From Hyphomicrobiaceae bacterium (GTDB taxonomy: Bacteria > Pseudomonadota > Alphaproteobacteria > Rhizobiales > Hyphomicrobiaceae), in assembly GCA_021730785.1 (NCBI GenBank), contig JAKFWF010000062.1, positions 62,001 to 126,000 of the forward strand: 64,000 nucleotides of DNA, written 5' to 3'. The position numbers and the translations under genes were made by a program. The stretch's first letter is position 1. Each line of letters begins with the position of its first letter. Below, piece after piece: positions 1-8,813 of this stretch. A model generated the notes under the pieces. The model made no database searches, was not told the origin of the DNA, and saw only the letters and a program-made list of their open reading frames with translations.

Positions 1-1149
1 GTTGTCGAAGGCGATCTCGTACTCCTTCATGCCGCGATAGCCGAGCACTTCGATCTCGCCGCCGGTCATGCCTTTGGCCGGGAACGGCAGCGCATCCGTG
101 CCGCGCGGCTTTTCGGCCAGGAACATCGAGAGGCCGCGATAGCCCTTCTCGTCGGGATTGGTGCGGGCGAGCACGGTCATCAGGTCGGCCCGCACGGGAT
201 GCGTGATCCAGGTCTTCTGGCCGGTGATCAGGTATTTGTCGCCCTGGCGCACGGCGCGCGTCTTCAATGAGGCGAGGTCTGATCCCGTATTGGGTTCGGT
301 GAACACAGCCGTTGGCAGGATCGAGCCGGCGGCGATCCCCGGCAGATACTTCGCCTTCTGCTCCGGTGTGCCGTGCGCGATGATCAGTTCGCCGGCGATC
401 TCCGACCGGGTGCCGAGCGAGCCGACGCCGATGTAGCCGCGCGACAGCTCTTCGGAGACGACGCACATGGCTTCTTTGCCGAGGCCCAATCCGCCCCAGT
501 CTTCCGGCATCGACACGCCAAACACGCCGAGATCGGCGAGCCTGGCGATGATGTCGAGCGGGATGTAGGCGTTGGCGAGGTGCCATTGGTGCGCCTGCGG
601 TATCACCTCGGCCTGCGAGAAGCGGTGCATCTCGGCGTGCATGGCCGCGTGCGTTTCATCGAGGCCGCTGTCGCCGAACGTGAGCGCGGTCGGATTGGCG
701 GCGATCAGCCCCGCCAGCCGTGCCTTGGTTGCATCGCTCGAGCCGGCGGCAATCATCGCTGCCGCCGCATCTTCGAACCGGCGGGCTTCGCCAACCGACA
801 CGCCGAGCGCAGCCAGGCGGATGACCTCGCTCTGATTCATCGGGATGCCGCCGACGATCTGGGCCGCATACTCAGCCACGCCGATGGCAAGGATCAGCCG
901 TTCGATTTCACCACACCGGTTGTCCGCTTCCAGGCGGTTCGACCAGGCGAACAGCTGGCGCATCGCTTCGACGGTGGTTGCGAGCCAAGCGAAGCCGTGC
1001 CCTGCATGCTGTGCTGCATCGAGGCCGCCTGCCGCCTGCACTTTAACGCCAACGGCTGCTTTGGCGACCAACAACAGCCGATCGGCGGCGGTCAAGACGG
1101 CGCTATAGTCGAGCGCCAACTCCTCGGACTTGCGGCTTGCGATGGCCAT
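1..1149 (-). CDS. mcd: (2S)-methylsuccinyl-CoA dehydrogenase-type acyl-CoA dehydrogenase, C-terminus cut by window edge
   Basis: 383 codons are present; the C-terminal part, including the end of the acyl-CoA dehydrogenase fold, lies beyond position 1. The protein begins with an extension of about 150 residues (includes QHAGHGFAWLATTVEAMRQ) ahead of the acyl-CoA dehydrogenase N-terminal and middle domains (SMPEDWGGLGLG, FTEPNTGSDLASLKT, ITGQKTWITH). An extended N-terminus is characteristic of Mcd, the FAD enzyme oxidising (2S)-methylsuccinyl-CoA to mesaconyl-C1-CoA in the ethylmalonyl-CoA pathway. The assignment is strengthened by ccr and ecm within 10 kb; ordinary fatty acyl-CoA dehydrogenases lack the extension. 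The start chosen is the ATG at 1149 (MAIASRKSEE). Function is inferred from the family and neighbours, with good confidence. Confidence 0.85.
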   Translation of the reverse strand, partial: MAIASRKSEELALDYSAVLTAADRLLLVAKAAVGVKVQAAGGLDAAQHAGHGFAWLATTVEAMRQLFAWSNRLEADNRCGEIERLILAIGVAEYAAQIVGGIPMNQSEVIRLAALGVSVGEARRFEDAAAAMIAAGSSDATKARLAGLIAANPTALTFGDSGLDETHAAMHAEMHRFSQAEVIPQAHQWHLANAYIPLDIIARLADLGVFGVSMPEDWGGLGLGKEAMCVVSEELSRGYIGVGSLGTRSEIAGELIIAHGTPEQKAKYLPGIAAGSILPTAVFTEPNTGSDLASLKTRAVRQGDKYLITGQKTWITHPVRADLMTVLARTNPDEKGYRGLSMFLAEKPRGTDALPFPAKGMTGGEIEVLGYRGMKEYEIAFDN

Positions 1150-1241
1150 GGCTGCACTCTCGTGTTTTGCTTGCTGCATCGCAACATACCCGGTTCGCAA
1201 ACGGCGGCAACCGCATGTCGCTGCGTCCAAATCGACTGCGG

Positions 1242-2867
1242 TCAACGCGTCCGATCAGTCGGCTTGGCGCCGGGTTTGACAATCTCGACCGTCGCTTCTT
1301 CGATCTCGGTGCGATAGGCCGCATACGTTGCCTGATCGATGTCGTCGAGCGGCGGGCTGCGTTTGAGGCGCGCGAGCAGGCCGCGGGTCGCCGCATCGGG
1401 CCGCGGTTGCGCGACCGTCACGACCGGTGCGCGCGACACGATCACAACGTCGGCTTCGTCGACAATCAGTTCCGCAAACTCCTCATCCTCGATGTGAATG
1501 GACGAATGTGCAGGCGGTACCGGTGAGGAACTGGTGAATGCAGCCAACTCGCTCATGTCCGCTGGCACAAGCGTGTCTGTGCGATCACTCTCGGCTGCAA
1601 CCAGGGTCGCCGTTCGGCGCTCCAACGCCGCCAGTCGGTCGAGCAGGGGCATGGGCGGTGGCAAGGCGGTGGCAACGGCCAGTTCGGCCGGAACCCGAAG
1701 CGGCTCGGGATCGGCCACGGGTGGGTCCACGGTTTCGGGTGGTGGTGAGGCAACAGCGGGACTGTCGGGGGCCGGCTCGGCCAGAAAAATCGGGCTTACG
1801 ACGATTGGTTCGACTTTCACCTCTGGGATCTCAGGCTGCACTACTATGGTCGCGTGCTCAACCGGAAAGATCGGCGGATCAAGAGCTTCGAGCGGCGGGG
1901 GGGCGACGAGTGCGGCGAAGTCACCACGCGAAGTGCGCAGCGCATGCACCGTCGATCGGCCGGCCGCAAGCAGCGCCGCCTGCTCGATCCAGCCTTGCTT
2001 GGCAACCCTGCCGGGGCTGCCGAGTTGTGCCTCGATATGGTCGATGTCGGCGCGGGACCAGGCGGCAATCGTCGCCCACCGTCGCGTGCCGTGGGCGTTC
2101 AGGGTCGCGGCCGCGGCGCCATCAATGCCCTGAACGAGATCCAGGCGATCGGTTGTGTCGCCGTCGGGTGTGGCGGCGGCTGGCTGCGGTGCGCAGGACT
2201 GTCGTGCCGGCGGCGCAGCAACGGCGCTTGGCACCGGCGCCGGCATCGCCCCGATGGCTGGCCTGCGCAACAACGCCGCCTGCTCGATCCAGTTCTGACG
2301 ACTGATCTGGCGGCCGATGCCGAGTTCGGCCCCCATGCGGCGCACATCGTCGCCGGTCCACGCTGCGATCGCGGCAAAGGTCGTGACGCCGCGGGTCAAC
2401 AGCTGGTCGCGCAGTTCAGGATCAATGCCCCGGATTCGCGCCAAGTCGTCGACCGGCTGACCCGATGGGGCAATGCCGTGCGTGCCGGCTTCGAGCCAGC
2501 TAGCGGCGACGGCCTGTTCCGGTGGTGCGATGTCGGGTGCCGCGGTTGGCATGATCATGACAGGGGCAGCGACGGTTGCGAGGCCCTGTGCCCCGCGAAC
2601 CCGCAGCATCTGCCCGCTGAGGGGGGCCTGCGCGGGCATCGGCGCGGCCGTTGCTGCTGTGAGTGTGATCAGCCGCCGGATATCGTCGGTAACCTTGGCG
2701 AGATCATCGCGGATCGCATGCAAAATCGAGTCGTGCCGTTCGCCGGCGGTCGATGTCGCGAGTGCGTCCAGTCGGGCGCGTTCCGCTTCAATATTTGCCA
2801 GCGCCGCGGCGAATTCAGCCCGCATCGTGTTGGGCTCCGCCGCGCGGGTTGCGGGTAGATTTGTCAT
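1242..2867 (-). CDS. Tandem helix-hairpin-helix protein of unknown function
   Basis: The 541-aa product has a helical N-terminus (residues about 10-65), then two related modules of about 55 residues. Each holds a sequence of the type GIDPELRDQLLTRGVTTFAAIAAW followed by a NWIEQAALL or GWIEQAALL ending. These resemble the helix-hairpin-helix 'flap endonuclease-like' domains (COG3743 type) often fused to cytoplasmic or membrane proteins in alphaproteobacteria. The modules are joined by Pro/Ala-rich linkers, and the C-terminal third is Pro/Val/Glu-rich and probably disordered. No catalytic nuclease residues are seen, so DNA binding or protein interaction is only an inference. The ATG at 2867 (MTNLPATRAAE) is chosen because the frame upstream is Arg-rich and unlike the rest; it could extend to 3125. 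Confidence 0.75.
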   Translation of the reverse strand: MTNLPATRAAEPNTMRAEFAAALANIEAERARLDALATSTAGERHDSILHAIRDDLAKVTDDIRRLITLTAATAAPMPAQAPLSGQMLRVRGAQGLATVAAPVMIMPTAAPDIAPPEQAVAASWLEAGTHGIAPSGQPVDDLARIRGIDPELRDQLLTRGVTTFAAIAAWTGDDVRRMGAELGIGRQISRQNWIEQAALLRRPAIGAMPAPVPSAVAAPPARQSCAPQPAAATPDGDTTDRLDLVQGIDGAAAATLNAHGTRRWATIAAWSRADIDHIEAQLGSPGRVAKQGWIEQAALLAAGRSTVHALRTSRGDFAALVAPPPLEALDPPIFPVEHATIVVQPEIPEVKVEPIVVSPIFLAEPAPDSPAVASPPPETVDPPVADPEPLRVPAELAVATALPPPMPLLDRLAALERRTATLVAAESDRTDTLVPADMSELAAFTSSSPVPPAHSSIHIEDEEFAELIVDEADVVIVSRAPVVTVAQPRPDAATRGLLARLKRSPPLDDIDQATYAAYRTEIEEATVEIVKPGAKPTDRTR

Positions 2868-3107
2868 TGGTGGCGGCGTTCCAAGCCCGAGTTGCGTCGT
2901 GCGATGCGTTGCCCGGCATCGAACCAGCCCCAGGGCCAGTTCCAGGGAAAGTCTACTGATTGGAAGTCCGCTGGGCAATGTGGTGTCTGCGGTGCGCACC
3001 TGTGGCCCGCAGCGAGCCAAAGGCTGCGAATTGCACGGCGGTCGCGCTGTCGCTCGACGGCGCGCGGTCGTGTCTCTACAAGGCGGCAACCGCAGTGCCA
3101 CGACACG

Positions 3108-3971
3108 ATGGACCCCGACATGCAACGGCTGACGACGATCGGACGCGCGCTCTATCGGCTGTTCGAGAACAGCGGCTTTGCCATGTCCGGCTCAGTCGCG
3201 TTCTCGTTCATTCTGTCGCTGTTTCCGTTCTGCGTATTCATCGGCGCCCTGGCCGGCGTGTTTGGCGGCGCACCGCTCGCGCGCGCGGCTGTGGCGCAGA
3301 TGTTCGACGTGTTCCCGCCGAGCGTCGCCGAAGCGCTTGCGCCCGAGGTGGAGGCCGTCATGGGCCGCAGCCGTCCCGACCTGCTGACGGCCAGTGCGGC
3401 AATTGCCCTGTTCTTTGCCACGAGCAGCGTCGAATCGTTGCGTGCCGCCCTCAACACCGCCTACCGGGCCGTGGAAACGCGGACCTACTTCTATTGCCTC
3501 GCCCGCAGCATGCTGTTCGTGCTGGTCGGCGCCATCGTCATGCTGGTCATGGCCTGGACCATTCTCGTTGGTCCAGCGGTCACGGCGAAGTACCGCTGGA
3601 TGGGCATCGGCCTTTTGCTTGACCAGAGCTGGCTGATGTTTGCCCTGCGCTATGCAATCGCGGCTGGCGTCATCGTGCTGCAGTTGCTGGCCTATCATCT
3701 GTGGCTCGCGGGCGGACGCCGCACCCTTGCCGAGGTGATGCCCGGGATCATCGTGTCGACGATATTGTGGATGCTGCTTGCCGCGCTGTTTTCCCAGTGG
3801 CTGGAGATCAACGACTATTCACGATTCTATGGAACATTGGCGCAGCTGATGAGCGCGCTGATCTATTTCCAGTTGACCGCCATGGTGGTGATGCTGGGTG
3901 CCGAGATCAACCGCGGCATCATCGAGATCAAAAAGATGCGGCTGGGCGCGCGGGACACGATGGGCGTCTGA
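3108..3971 (+). CDS. YihY/BrkB-family inner membrane protein
   Basis: The 287-aa polytopic membrane protein has about six hydrophobic segments. It shows the family pattern: an N-terminal amphipathic stretch (LYRLFENSGFAMSGSVAFSF), a conserved mid-region (ATSSVESLRAALNTAYRA), and a C-terminal segment with YGTLAQLMSALIYF and LGAEIN. This matches the YihY/BrkB family (once annotated ribonuclease BN in error), whose transport or envelope role is not settled. Start ATG 3108 is used; a second ATG at 3120 is equally possible and neither has a strong ribosome binding site. It is divergent from the HhH gene, with 240 bp between the two starts. Confidence 0.85.
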   Translation: MDPDMQRLTTIGRALYRLFENSGFAMSGSVAFSFILSLFPFCVFIGALAGVFGGAPLARAAVAQMFDVFPPSVAEALAPEVEAVMGRSRPDLLTASAAIALFFATSSVESLRAALNTAYRAVETRTYFYCLARSMLFVLVGAIVMLVMAWTILVGPAVTAKYRWMGIGLLLDQSWLMFALRYAIAAGVIVLQLLAYHLWLAGGRRTLAEVMPGIIVSTILWMLLAALFSQWLEINDYSRFYGTLAQLMSALIYFQLTAMVVMLGAEINRGIIEIKKMRLGARDTMGV

Positions 3972-4111
3972 GCCTGCCTGGCATTGCGAGCAGCAGTGAC
4001 AAGGTTGGCCAGGAGATGATAGTCGTCGGCACAACGCGTGCTTGGTCCAGCATCGAGCAGGTGCAAGATCAGCGCATCCGTGTCGCCAATCCACAGTCAA
4101 AGGAAGTCCAA

Positions 4112-4222
4112 ATGCCCACCATGACCAACTCGCGCCGCAAGCGGATCCAGGCGAGACAACGCAAGGCCGCGAACGATACCAAGCGTCTCGCCAAGGTCGC
4201 CAAGAAGAAGCGCAACGCCTGA
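4112..4222 (+). CDS. Small highly basic protein (36 aa)
   Basis: The start ATG follows AAAGGAAG with good spacing. The 36-aa product is rich in Lys and Arg (MTNSRRKRIQARQRKAAN, then KRLAKVAKKKRNA at the end) and has no hydrophobic segment. Its composition suggests nucleic-acid or ribosome association, but this is inference from charge only. Short basic proteins of this kind occur widely in alphaproteobacteria without known function. It ends 21 nt before the convergent DUF4259 gene. Confidence 0.6.
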   Translation: MPTMTNSRRKRIQARQRKAANDTKRLAKVAKKKRNA

Positions 4223-4242
4223 GTGGCGAAGGCGGCTTCGGG

Positions 4243-4641
4243 TCAGCCCTTCAGTCGCTCCAACAACTCGCGGACGTTGTCCACCCATTCCTCGGCATCG
4301 TCGCCGGCCTCGGCCTCGTCCTTCAGTTCCGAGTTTTTGAGGATGCGGGCGACCACTTTGCGTGCGCCAGCAGCAAGATCGGCGTCGGCGATCTCGCCCT
4401 TGTGTTCCTTGAACCCGCCGAGCGCAGACTTCGGCAGGCGCGATGTGTCGTCGTCACGGGCGGCGGCGACCATCTCAGCCGCTGCCAGTCCGTGCGCTGC
4501 ATCCGTGCCCTCGATGTAGTCGGTCGCCTCCATTTCGAGCAACTGGTCGAGGGCCGTTTGCACTGACGCCAAGCCATCCGATTCGAACGCCTCCAGCCAC
4601 TCCACTGCGTCATCGTTCTCGAACGTCACGCTCGCTGCCAT
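4243..4641 (-). CDS. DUF4259 domain protein
   Basis: The 132-aa acidic cytoplasmic protein starts MAASVTFENDDAVEWLEAF, which fits the DUF4259 opening (FxNDDAxDWL), and continues with a helical region containing AAEMVAAARDD. It ends in an amphipathic helix (WVDNVRELLERL). The family has no established function. It is read convergently with the 36-aa basic protein and lies downstream of ccr in the same orientation, separated by 86 bp, so it may be cotranscribed with ccr. Confidence 0.75.
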   Translation of the reverse strand: MAASVTFENDDAVEWLEAFESDGLASVQTALDQLLEMEATDYIEGTDAAHGLAAAEMVAAARDDDTSRLPKSALGGFKEHKGEIADADLAAGARKVVARILKNSELKDEAEAGDDAEEWVDNVRELLERLKG

Positions 4642-4727
4642 GGCCCAACGTATCCCTGCCGGATGAATGATCGGCGCGAGGCATAGGATCGTTCGTCGCC
4701 GATTTCAAGGAGTGAGCAAGCGGCTGC

Positions 4728-6035
4728 TCAGGCGAACCGCTTGGCGCTGACTTCCAGCACGTCTTCGAAGGTGCGCAAGCCGGTCGTCGGGCTCGACACC
4801 AGAACGGCCATGTTGCCTGGCCGGTGCTCGTTCTTTTGCATGCGGATATGGGCCTTGGGAATCTGCTCCCAGGGGAATACTTCCGACATGCAGGGATCGA
4901 CCCGGCGTTCGACCACCAGCTTATTGGCCTGGGCCGCCTGCAGCAGGTTTGCGAAGTGACTGCCTTGCACGCGCTTCTGGTGCATCCACAGGTAGCGCGC
5001 GTCCATGGTCAGCTTGTAGCCCGTGGTGCCGGCGCAGATGACGACCATGCCGCCGCGCTTGACGACGAACACGGACACCGGGAACGTCGAGGCACCCGGG
5101 TGCTCGAACACGAAGTCCACGTTGTTGCCCTTGCCGGTCGTTTTCCAGATCGCGGCGCCGAACTTGCGCGCTTCCTTGAACCAGGTGCCGTACTCGGCCG
5201 TGCCGACGTCGGGCATCTCGCCCCAGCAGCTGAAGCCCTTGCGGTTGATGACGCCGCGGGCGCCGAGCTGCATGACGAAGTCGCGCTTGTCATCGTCGGA
5301 GACGACGCCGATTGCGTTGGCGCCGGACGTGGCGATCAGCTGCACGGCCATGGAGCCGAGGCCGCCCGATGCGCCCCATACCAGCACGTTGTGGCCGGGG
5401 CGCAGCACATGGGGGCGATGGCCGAACAGCATGCGGTAAGCGGTGGCGAGTACCAGGGTGTAGCAGGCGCTCTCCTCCCAGGTGAGGTGTTTGGGCCGCT
5501 CCATCAGCTGGCGGTCCTGGACGCGGGTGAACTGGGCGAACGAGCCGTCCGGCGTCTCATAGCCCCAGATCCGCTGGGAGGACGAGAACATCGGATCGCC
5601 GCCGTTGCACTCCTCGTCGTCGCCGTCATCCTGGTTGCAATGGATGACGACCTCGTCGCCGACCTTCCAGCGCTTGACCTTGGAGCCAACGGCCCAGACG
5701 ATTCCGGAGGCGTCCGAGCCGGCGATATGGTAGGGCGCCTTGTGGCCGTCGAACGGCGAGATCGGCTTGCCGAGCGCCGCCCAAACGCCATTGTAATTGA
5801 CGCCGGCGGCCATGACGAGCACCAGCACGTCGTGGCTGTCGAGTTCCCACGTCGGCACCACCTCCACTTGCATGGCCGTGTCGGGATTGCCGTGGCGCTC
5901 GCGGCGGATGGTCCAGGCATACATGGACTTCGGCACGTGGCCGAGCGGGGGGATCTCGCCGACCTCGTAGAGGTCTTTGAGCGGCGCGCTCGGACGGGCT
6001 GCGGCTGGCTGGAGTGCGGCAGATGATCTCGTCAC
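4728..6035 (-). CDS. ccr: Crotonyl-CoA carboxylase/reductase
   Basis: The 435-aa enzyme reductively carboxylates crotonyl-CoA with NADPH to (2S)-ethylmalonyl-CoA, the committed step of the ethylmalonyl-CoA pathway. It is a medium-chain dehydrogenase/reductase with the Ccr signature near the start (LYEVGEIPPLGHVPKSMYAW), an Asn in GVNYNGVWAALG, the nucleotide-binding GASGGLGSMAVQL loop, VFEHPG, and a His in RVQGSHFAN. The Asn and His match residues known to hold CO2 in this family. The start is placed at GTG 6035 because AGGAGGAG lies 7 nt upstream and family members begin just before the LYE(V/I)GEIPP motif. An ATG at 6110 would add 25 unlike residues. Divergent from the small membrane gene at 6300. 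Confidence 0.95.
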   Translation of the reverse strand: MTRSSAALQPAAARPSAPLKDLYEVGEIPPLGHVPKSMYAWTIRRERHGNPDTAMQVEVVPTWELDSHDVLVLVMAAGVNYNGVWAALGKPISPFDGHKAPYHIAGSDASGIVWAVGSKVKRWKVGDEVVIHCNQDDGDDEECNGGDPMFSSSQRIWGYETPDGSFAQFTRVQDRQLMERPKHLTWEESACYTLVLATAYRMLFGHRPHVLRPGHNVLVWGASGGLGSMAVQLIATSGANAIGVVSDDDKRDFVMQLGARGVINRKGFSCWGEMPDVGTAEYGTWFKEARKFGAAIWKTTGKGNNVDFVFEHPGASTFPVSVFVVKRGGMVVICAGTTGYKLTMDARYLWMHQKRVQGSHFANLLQAAQANKLVVERRVDPCMSEVFPWEQIPKAHIRMQKNEHRPGNMAVLVSSPTTGLRTFEDVLEVSAKRFA

Positions 6036-6299
6036 GGTGGTACTCCTCCTCGCGCGTGCGCCCGGCTGTGGGCGTGGCGAGCGATTGCTGCGGTGCACAA
6101 AAGCATGCACAGGTGTGGGACGCTTTCAAGCCATTTCTTAACTGTACGGTGTGAATTAGCCGGAAACTCAATCTGTACTCACCAGCGTAAACAACCCGTT
6201 CATCCCCGCAACCTATTCTGCAGAACACTGCGGAGTTGCGTCGCCTGCGCCGCCTGGTCGTGGCACTGGGCGCTTGGCACTGAATCGTTGGGTAACACC
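6036..6299. promoter_or_regulatory. Divergent promoter region between ccr and the 113-aa membrane gene
   Basis: This 264-bp spacer must hold the ccr promoter. It is less GC-rich than its surroundings around 6125-6200. A 10-bp perfect palindrome, TTCTGCAGAA, sits at 6216-6225. ccr genes in other alphaproteobacteria are controlled by dedicated regulators such as RamB-like proteins or CcrR, but no such regulator gene is in the window, so an operator role is speculative. Confidence 0.35.
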
Positions 6300-6641
6300 A
6301 TGAACAACTTCATCTATTTGATGTTTGCGCTGGATACGAACAGCTTCTGCCTGGTCTTCATGATCTGTGGCTGGGGCTTTCTCATCATGCGCTCCATGGT
6401 TCCGGTGCCCGGCCTGGCCGTGGCGAGCTTCCCAGTGCTGGTTCTGGGGGCGCTGGCGGCCCGCATTTTGCTCGCAGAATCGCCGCTCGTGGTTGGATTG
6501 GAACGTGGCCCTGGTCTTGCCCTGACCACCGGCATCGGCATGATCGTGTCGCTGGCCGTCGTGATTATCGTCGTGCGGCTTTTGTTGTTCGTCCAGGATG
6601 CCACCGGCCGCGGTCCGGAGCTGCTTCGCCGGCAACAGTAA
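6300..6641 (+). CDS. Small membrane protein, unknown
   Basis: The 113-aa product has three hydrophobic segments (about residues 15-30, 38-57 and 74-100) and short polar ends, finishing with RGPELLRRQQ. The ATG at 6300 starts MNNFIYLMFALD. No family is recognised. It sits between the divergent ccr and the downstream mutase gene ecm, with 78 bp before ecm, so it could be cotranscribed with ecm, but nothing ties it functionally to the pathway. Confidence 0.6.
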   Translation: MNNFIYLMFALDTNSFCLVFMICGWGFLIMRSMVPVPGLAVASFPVLVLGALAARILLAESPLVVGLERGPGLALTTGIGMIVSLAVVIIVVRLLLFVQDATGRGPELLRRQQ

Positions 6642-6719
6642 ACGGCAAAGGGCATAGTCACGCCGGCGCCAAATCGACTAAGGTCACCGCATTGCAGGTG
6701 CGAACTGTAGGTGACCTCG

Positions 6720-8729
6720 ATGCGCTCCTCCCAGCCTGATGTCGGTGTTTTGTCCGCTGCACCAGACCCCATGCGCGACCAGCCCTGGCTGTTTCGCACC
6801 TATGCCGGCCATTCGTCGGCGGCGAAGTCGAATGCGCTGTACCGGCGTAACCTGGCCAAGGGGCAGACGGGACTGTCGATCGCCTTCGACCTGCCAACCC
6901 AGACCGGGTATGACAGCGACCACGAACTTGCGCGCGGCGAAGTGGGCAAGGTCGGCGTACCGGTCTCCCACATCGGCGACATGCGCACGCTGCTGGCCGA
7001 TATTCCGCTCGACCAGATGAATACGTCGATGACGATCAACGCGACGGCCGCCTGGCTGTTTGCGCTGTACGTCGCAGTGGCCGACGAGCAGGGCATTGCG
7101 CGGGCTAAACTCACCGGCACCATTCAAAACGACATCATCAAGGAATATCTGTCGCGCGGCACTTACGTGTTTCCGCCCGAGCCGTCGCTGCGGCTGATCA
7201 AGGACACGGTGCTGTTCTCGTGCCGCGATGTGGTGCGCTGGAACCCGACCAACGTCTGCTCCTACCACCTGCAGGAAGCCGGTGCGACGCCGGTGCAGGA
7301 ACTGGCCTATGCGCTGGCGACCGCGATTGCCGTGCTGGATGAGGTGAAGGCATCGGGCCAGGTTAAGGCGGAAGCCTTCGGCGCGGTCGTCGGCCGCGTG
7401 TCGTTCTTCGTCAATGCGGGCCTCAAGTTCGTGACTGAGATCTGCAAGATGCGGGCTTTCGTCGACCTGTGGGACGAGATCTGCAGCACGCGCTATGGCG
7501 TGACCGACGCCAAGCACCGGCTGTTTCGCTACGGCGTGCAGGTGAACTCGCTCGGTCTCACCGAACAGCAGCCGGAAAACAACGTCTACCGCATATTGAT
7601 CGAGATGCTGGCGGTCACCCTGTCGAAGCGTGCCCGTGCGCGTGCCGTGCAATTGCCGGCCTGGAACGAGGCGCTGGGCTTGCCGCGCCCCTGGGACCAG
7701 CAGTGGTCGCTGCGCATGCAGCAGGTGCTGGCCTATGAGACCGATCTGCTCGAATACGGCGATATCTTCGATGGTTCGGTCGAGATCGAGCGCAAGGTCG
7801 AGGTGCTGAAAGCGCAGGCCAAGGCGGAACTCGCCGTGATCGACGGCATGGGGGGGGCGGTCGCCTCGATCGAGTACATGAAGCGGCGGCTCGTAGAGAG
7901 TAACGCTGCCCGCCTGCGCGGCATCGAAACCGGCGCCCAGGTCGTCGTCGGCGTCAATCGCTATACGGAAACCGAAAGCTCGCCCCTGTCGGCGGGAGAA
8001 GGCCACATCGAGGTGGTGGATGGGGCGCTCGAAGCCGAGCAGGTGGCTCAGCTCAAGGCTTGGCGTGGCGCGCGAAATGCGGCAGCTGTGGCGAAGGCAC
8101 TGGCCGATCTCGAAGCTGCTGCCCGCGACGGCCGCAACATCATGGAGCCCTCGATCGCGGCCGCCAAGGCCGGCGTCACCACCGGCGAATGGGGCACGAC
8201 GCTGCGCCGCGTGTTCGGCGAGTACCGCGCGCCAACGGGCATCGGCCGCGCCGCCACCGTGACCAACGAGGGGCTCATTGCCGTGCGCGCCAGCGTCGAG
8301 GCCGTTTCCAGCAAGCTCGGCCGTCGCCTCAAGATCCTGGTCGGCAAGCCTGGCCTCGACGGCCACTCCAACGGCGCCGAGCAGATCGCAGTGCGCGCCC
8401 GCGACAGCGGCATGGAGGTCGTCTACGAGGGCATCCGCCTGACGCCAGCCCAGATCGTGCGCGCCGCTTTGGACGAGAGCGTGCACGTCGTTGGCCTGTC
8501 GATTTTGTCCGGCTCGCACCTGGCCCTGGTGCGCGATTGCATGGACCGCATGCGCGCCGCGGGGCTTGGGGATATCCCCGTCATCGTCGGCGGCATCATC
8601 CCTCCTGAGGACGCGCGCGCCTTGAAGGCCATGGGGGTGGCCGGCGTCTATACGCCCAAGGACTTCCAGATCAACGACATCATGGCCGACATCGTGCGGC
8701 TGGTGGACGGCACGGCCCGCGCGGCGTAA
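6720..8729 (+). CDS. ecm: Ethylmalonyl-CoA mutase (MeaA type)
   Basis: The 669-aa coenzyme B12-dependent mutase converts (2R)-ethylmalonyl-CoA to methylsuccinyl-CoA. The N-terminal TIM barrel starts PWLFRTYAGHSSAAKSN and includes GQTGLSIAFDLPTQTGYDSD and TMTINATAAWL-like substrate loops. The C-terminal cobalamin domain shows GLDGHSNGAEQIA (His is the lower cobalt ligand), LSILSGSHL and VIVGGIIP. Unlike two-subunit methylmalonyl-CoA mutases, both domains are in one chain shaped like MeaA. ATG 6720 is used, with AGGTG upstream; GTG 6711 or ATG 6771 (MRDQPWLFRTYAG) are alternatives, and 6771 best matches family N-termini. Confidence 0.95.
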   Translation: MRSSQPDVGVLSAAPDPMRDQPWLFRTYAGHSSAAKSNALYRRNLAKGQTGLSIAFDLPTQTGYDSDHELARGEVGKVGVPVSHIGDMRTLLADIPLDQMNTSMTINATAAWLFALYVAVADEQGIARAKLTGTIQNDIIKEYLSRGTYVFPPEPSLRLIKDTVLFSCRDVVRWNPTNVCSYHLQEAGATPVQELAYALATAIAVLDEVKASGQVKAEAFGAVVGRVSFFVNAGLKFVTEICKMRAFVDLWDEICSTRYGVTDAKHRLFRYGVQVNSLGLTEQQPENNVYRILIEMLAVTLSKRARARAVQLPAWNEALGLPRPWDQQWSLRMQQVLAYETDLLEYGDIFDGSVEIERKVEVLKAQAKAELAVIDGMGGAVASIEYMKRRLVESNAARLRGIETGAQVVVGVNRYTETESSPLSAGEGHIEVVDGALEAEQVAQLKAWRGARNAAAVAKALADLEAAARDGRNIMEPSIAAAKAGVTTGEWGTTLRRVFGEYRAPTGIGRAATVTNEGLIAVRASVEAVSSKLGRRLKILVGKPGLDGHSNGAEQIAVRARDSGMEVVYEGIRLTPAQIVRAALDESVHVVGLSILSGSHLALVRDCMDRMRAAGLGDIPVIVGGIIPPEDARALKAMGVAGVYTPKDFQINDIMADIVRLVDGTARAA

Positions 8730-8813
8730 CCGGCGAATTGTGCCGACCCGCGGGCGCGCAGTGTGCGATAGCTGCGACTTGCGACCCTGCGGCGGGCGCG
8801 CAGCAGGGAGCGT

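Noticed and set aside
373-1317. 314-codon frame on the plus strand at the left end
   Set aside because: Lies antisense to the acyl-CoA dehydrogenase gene, whose motifs are unambiguous.
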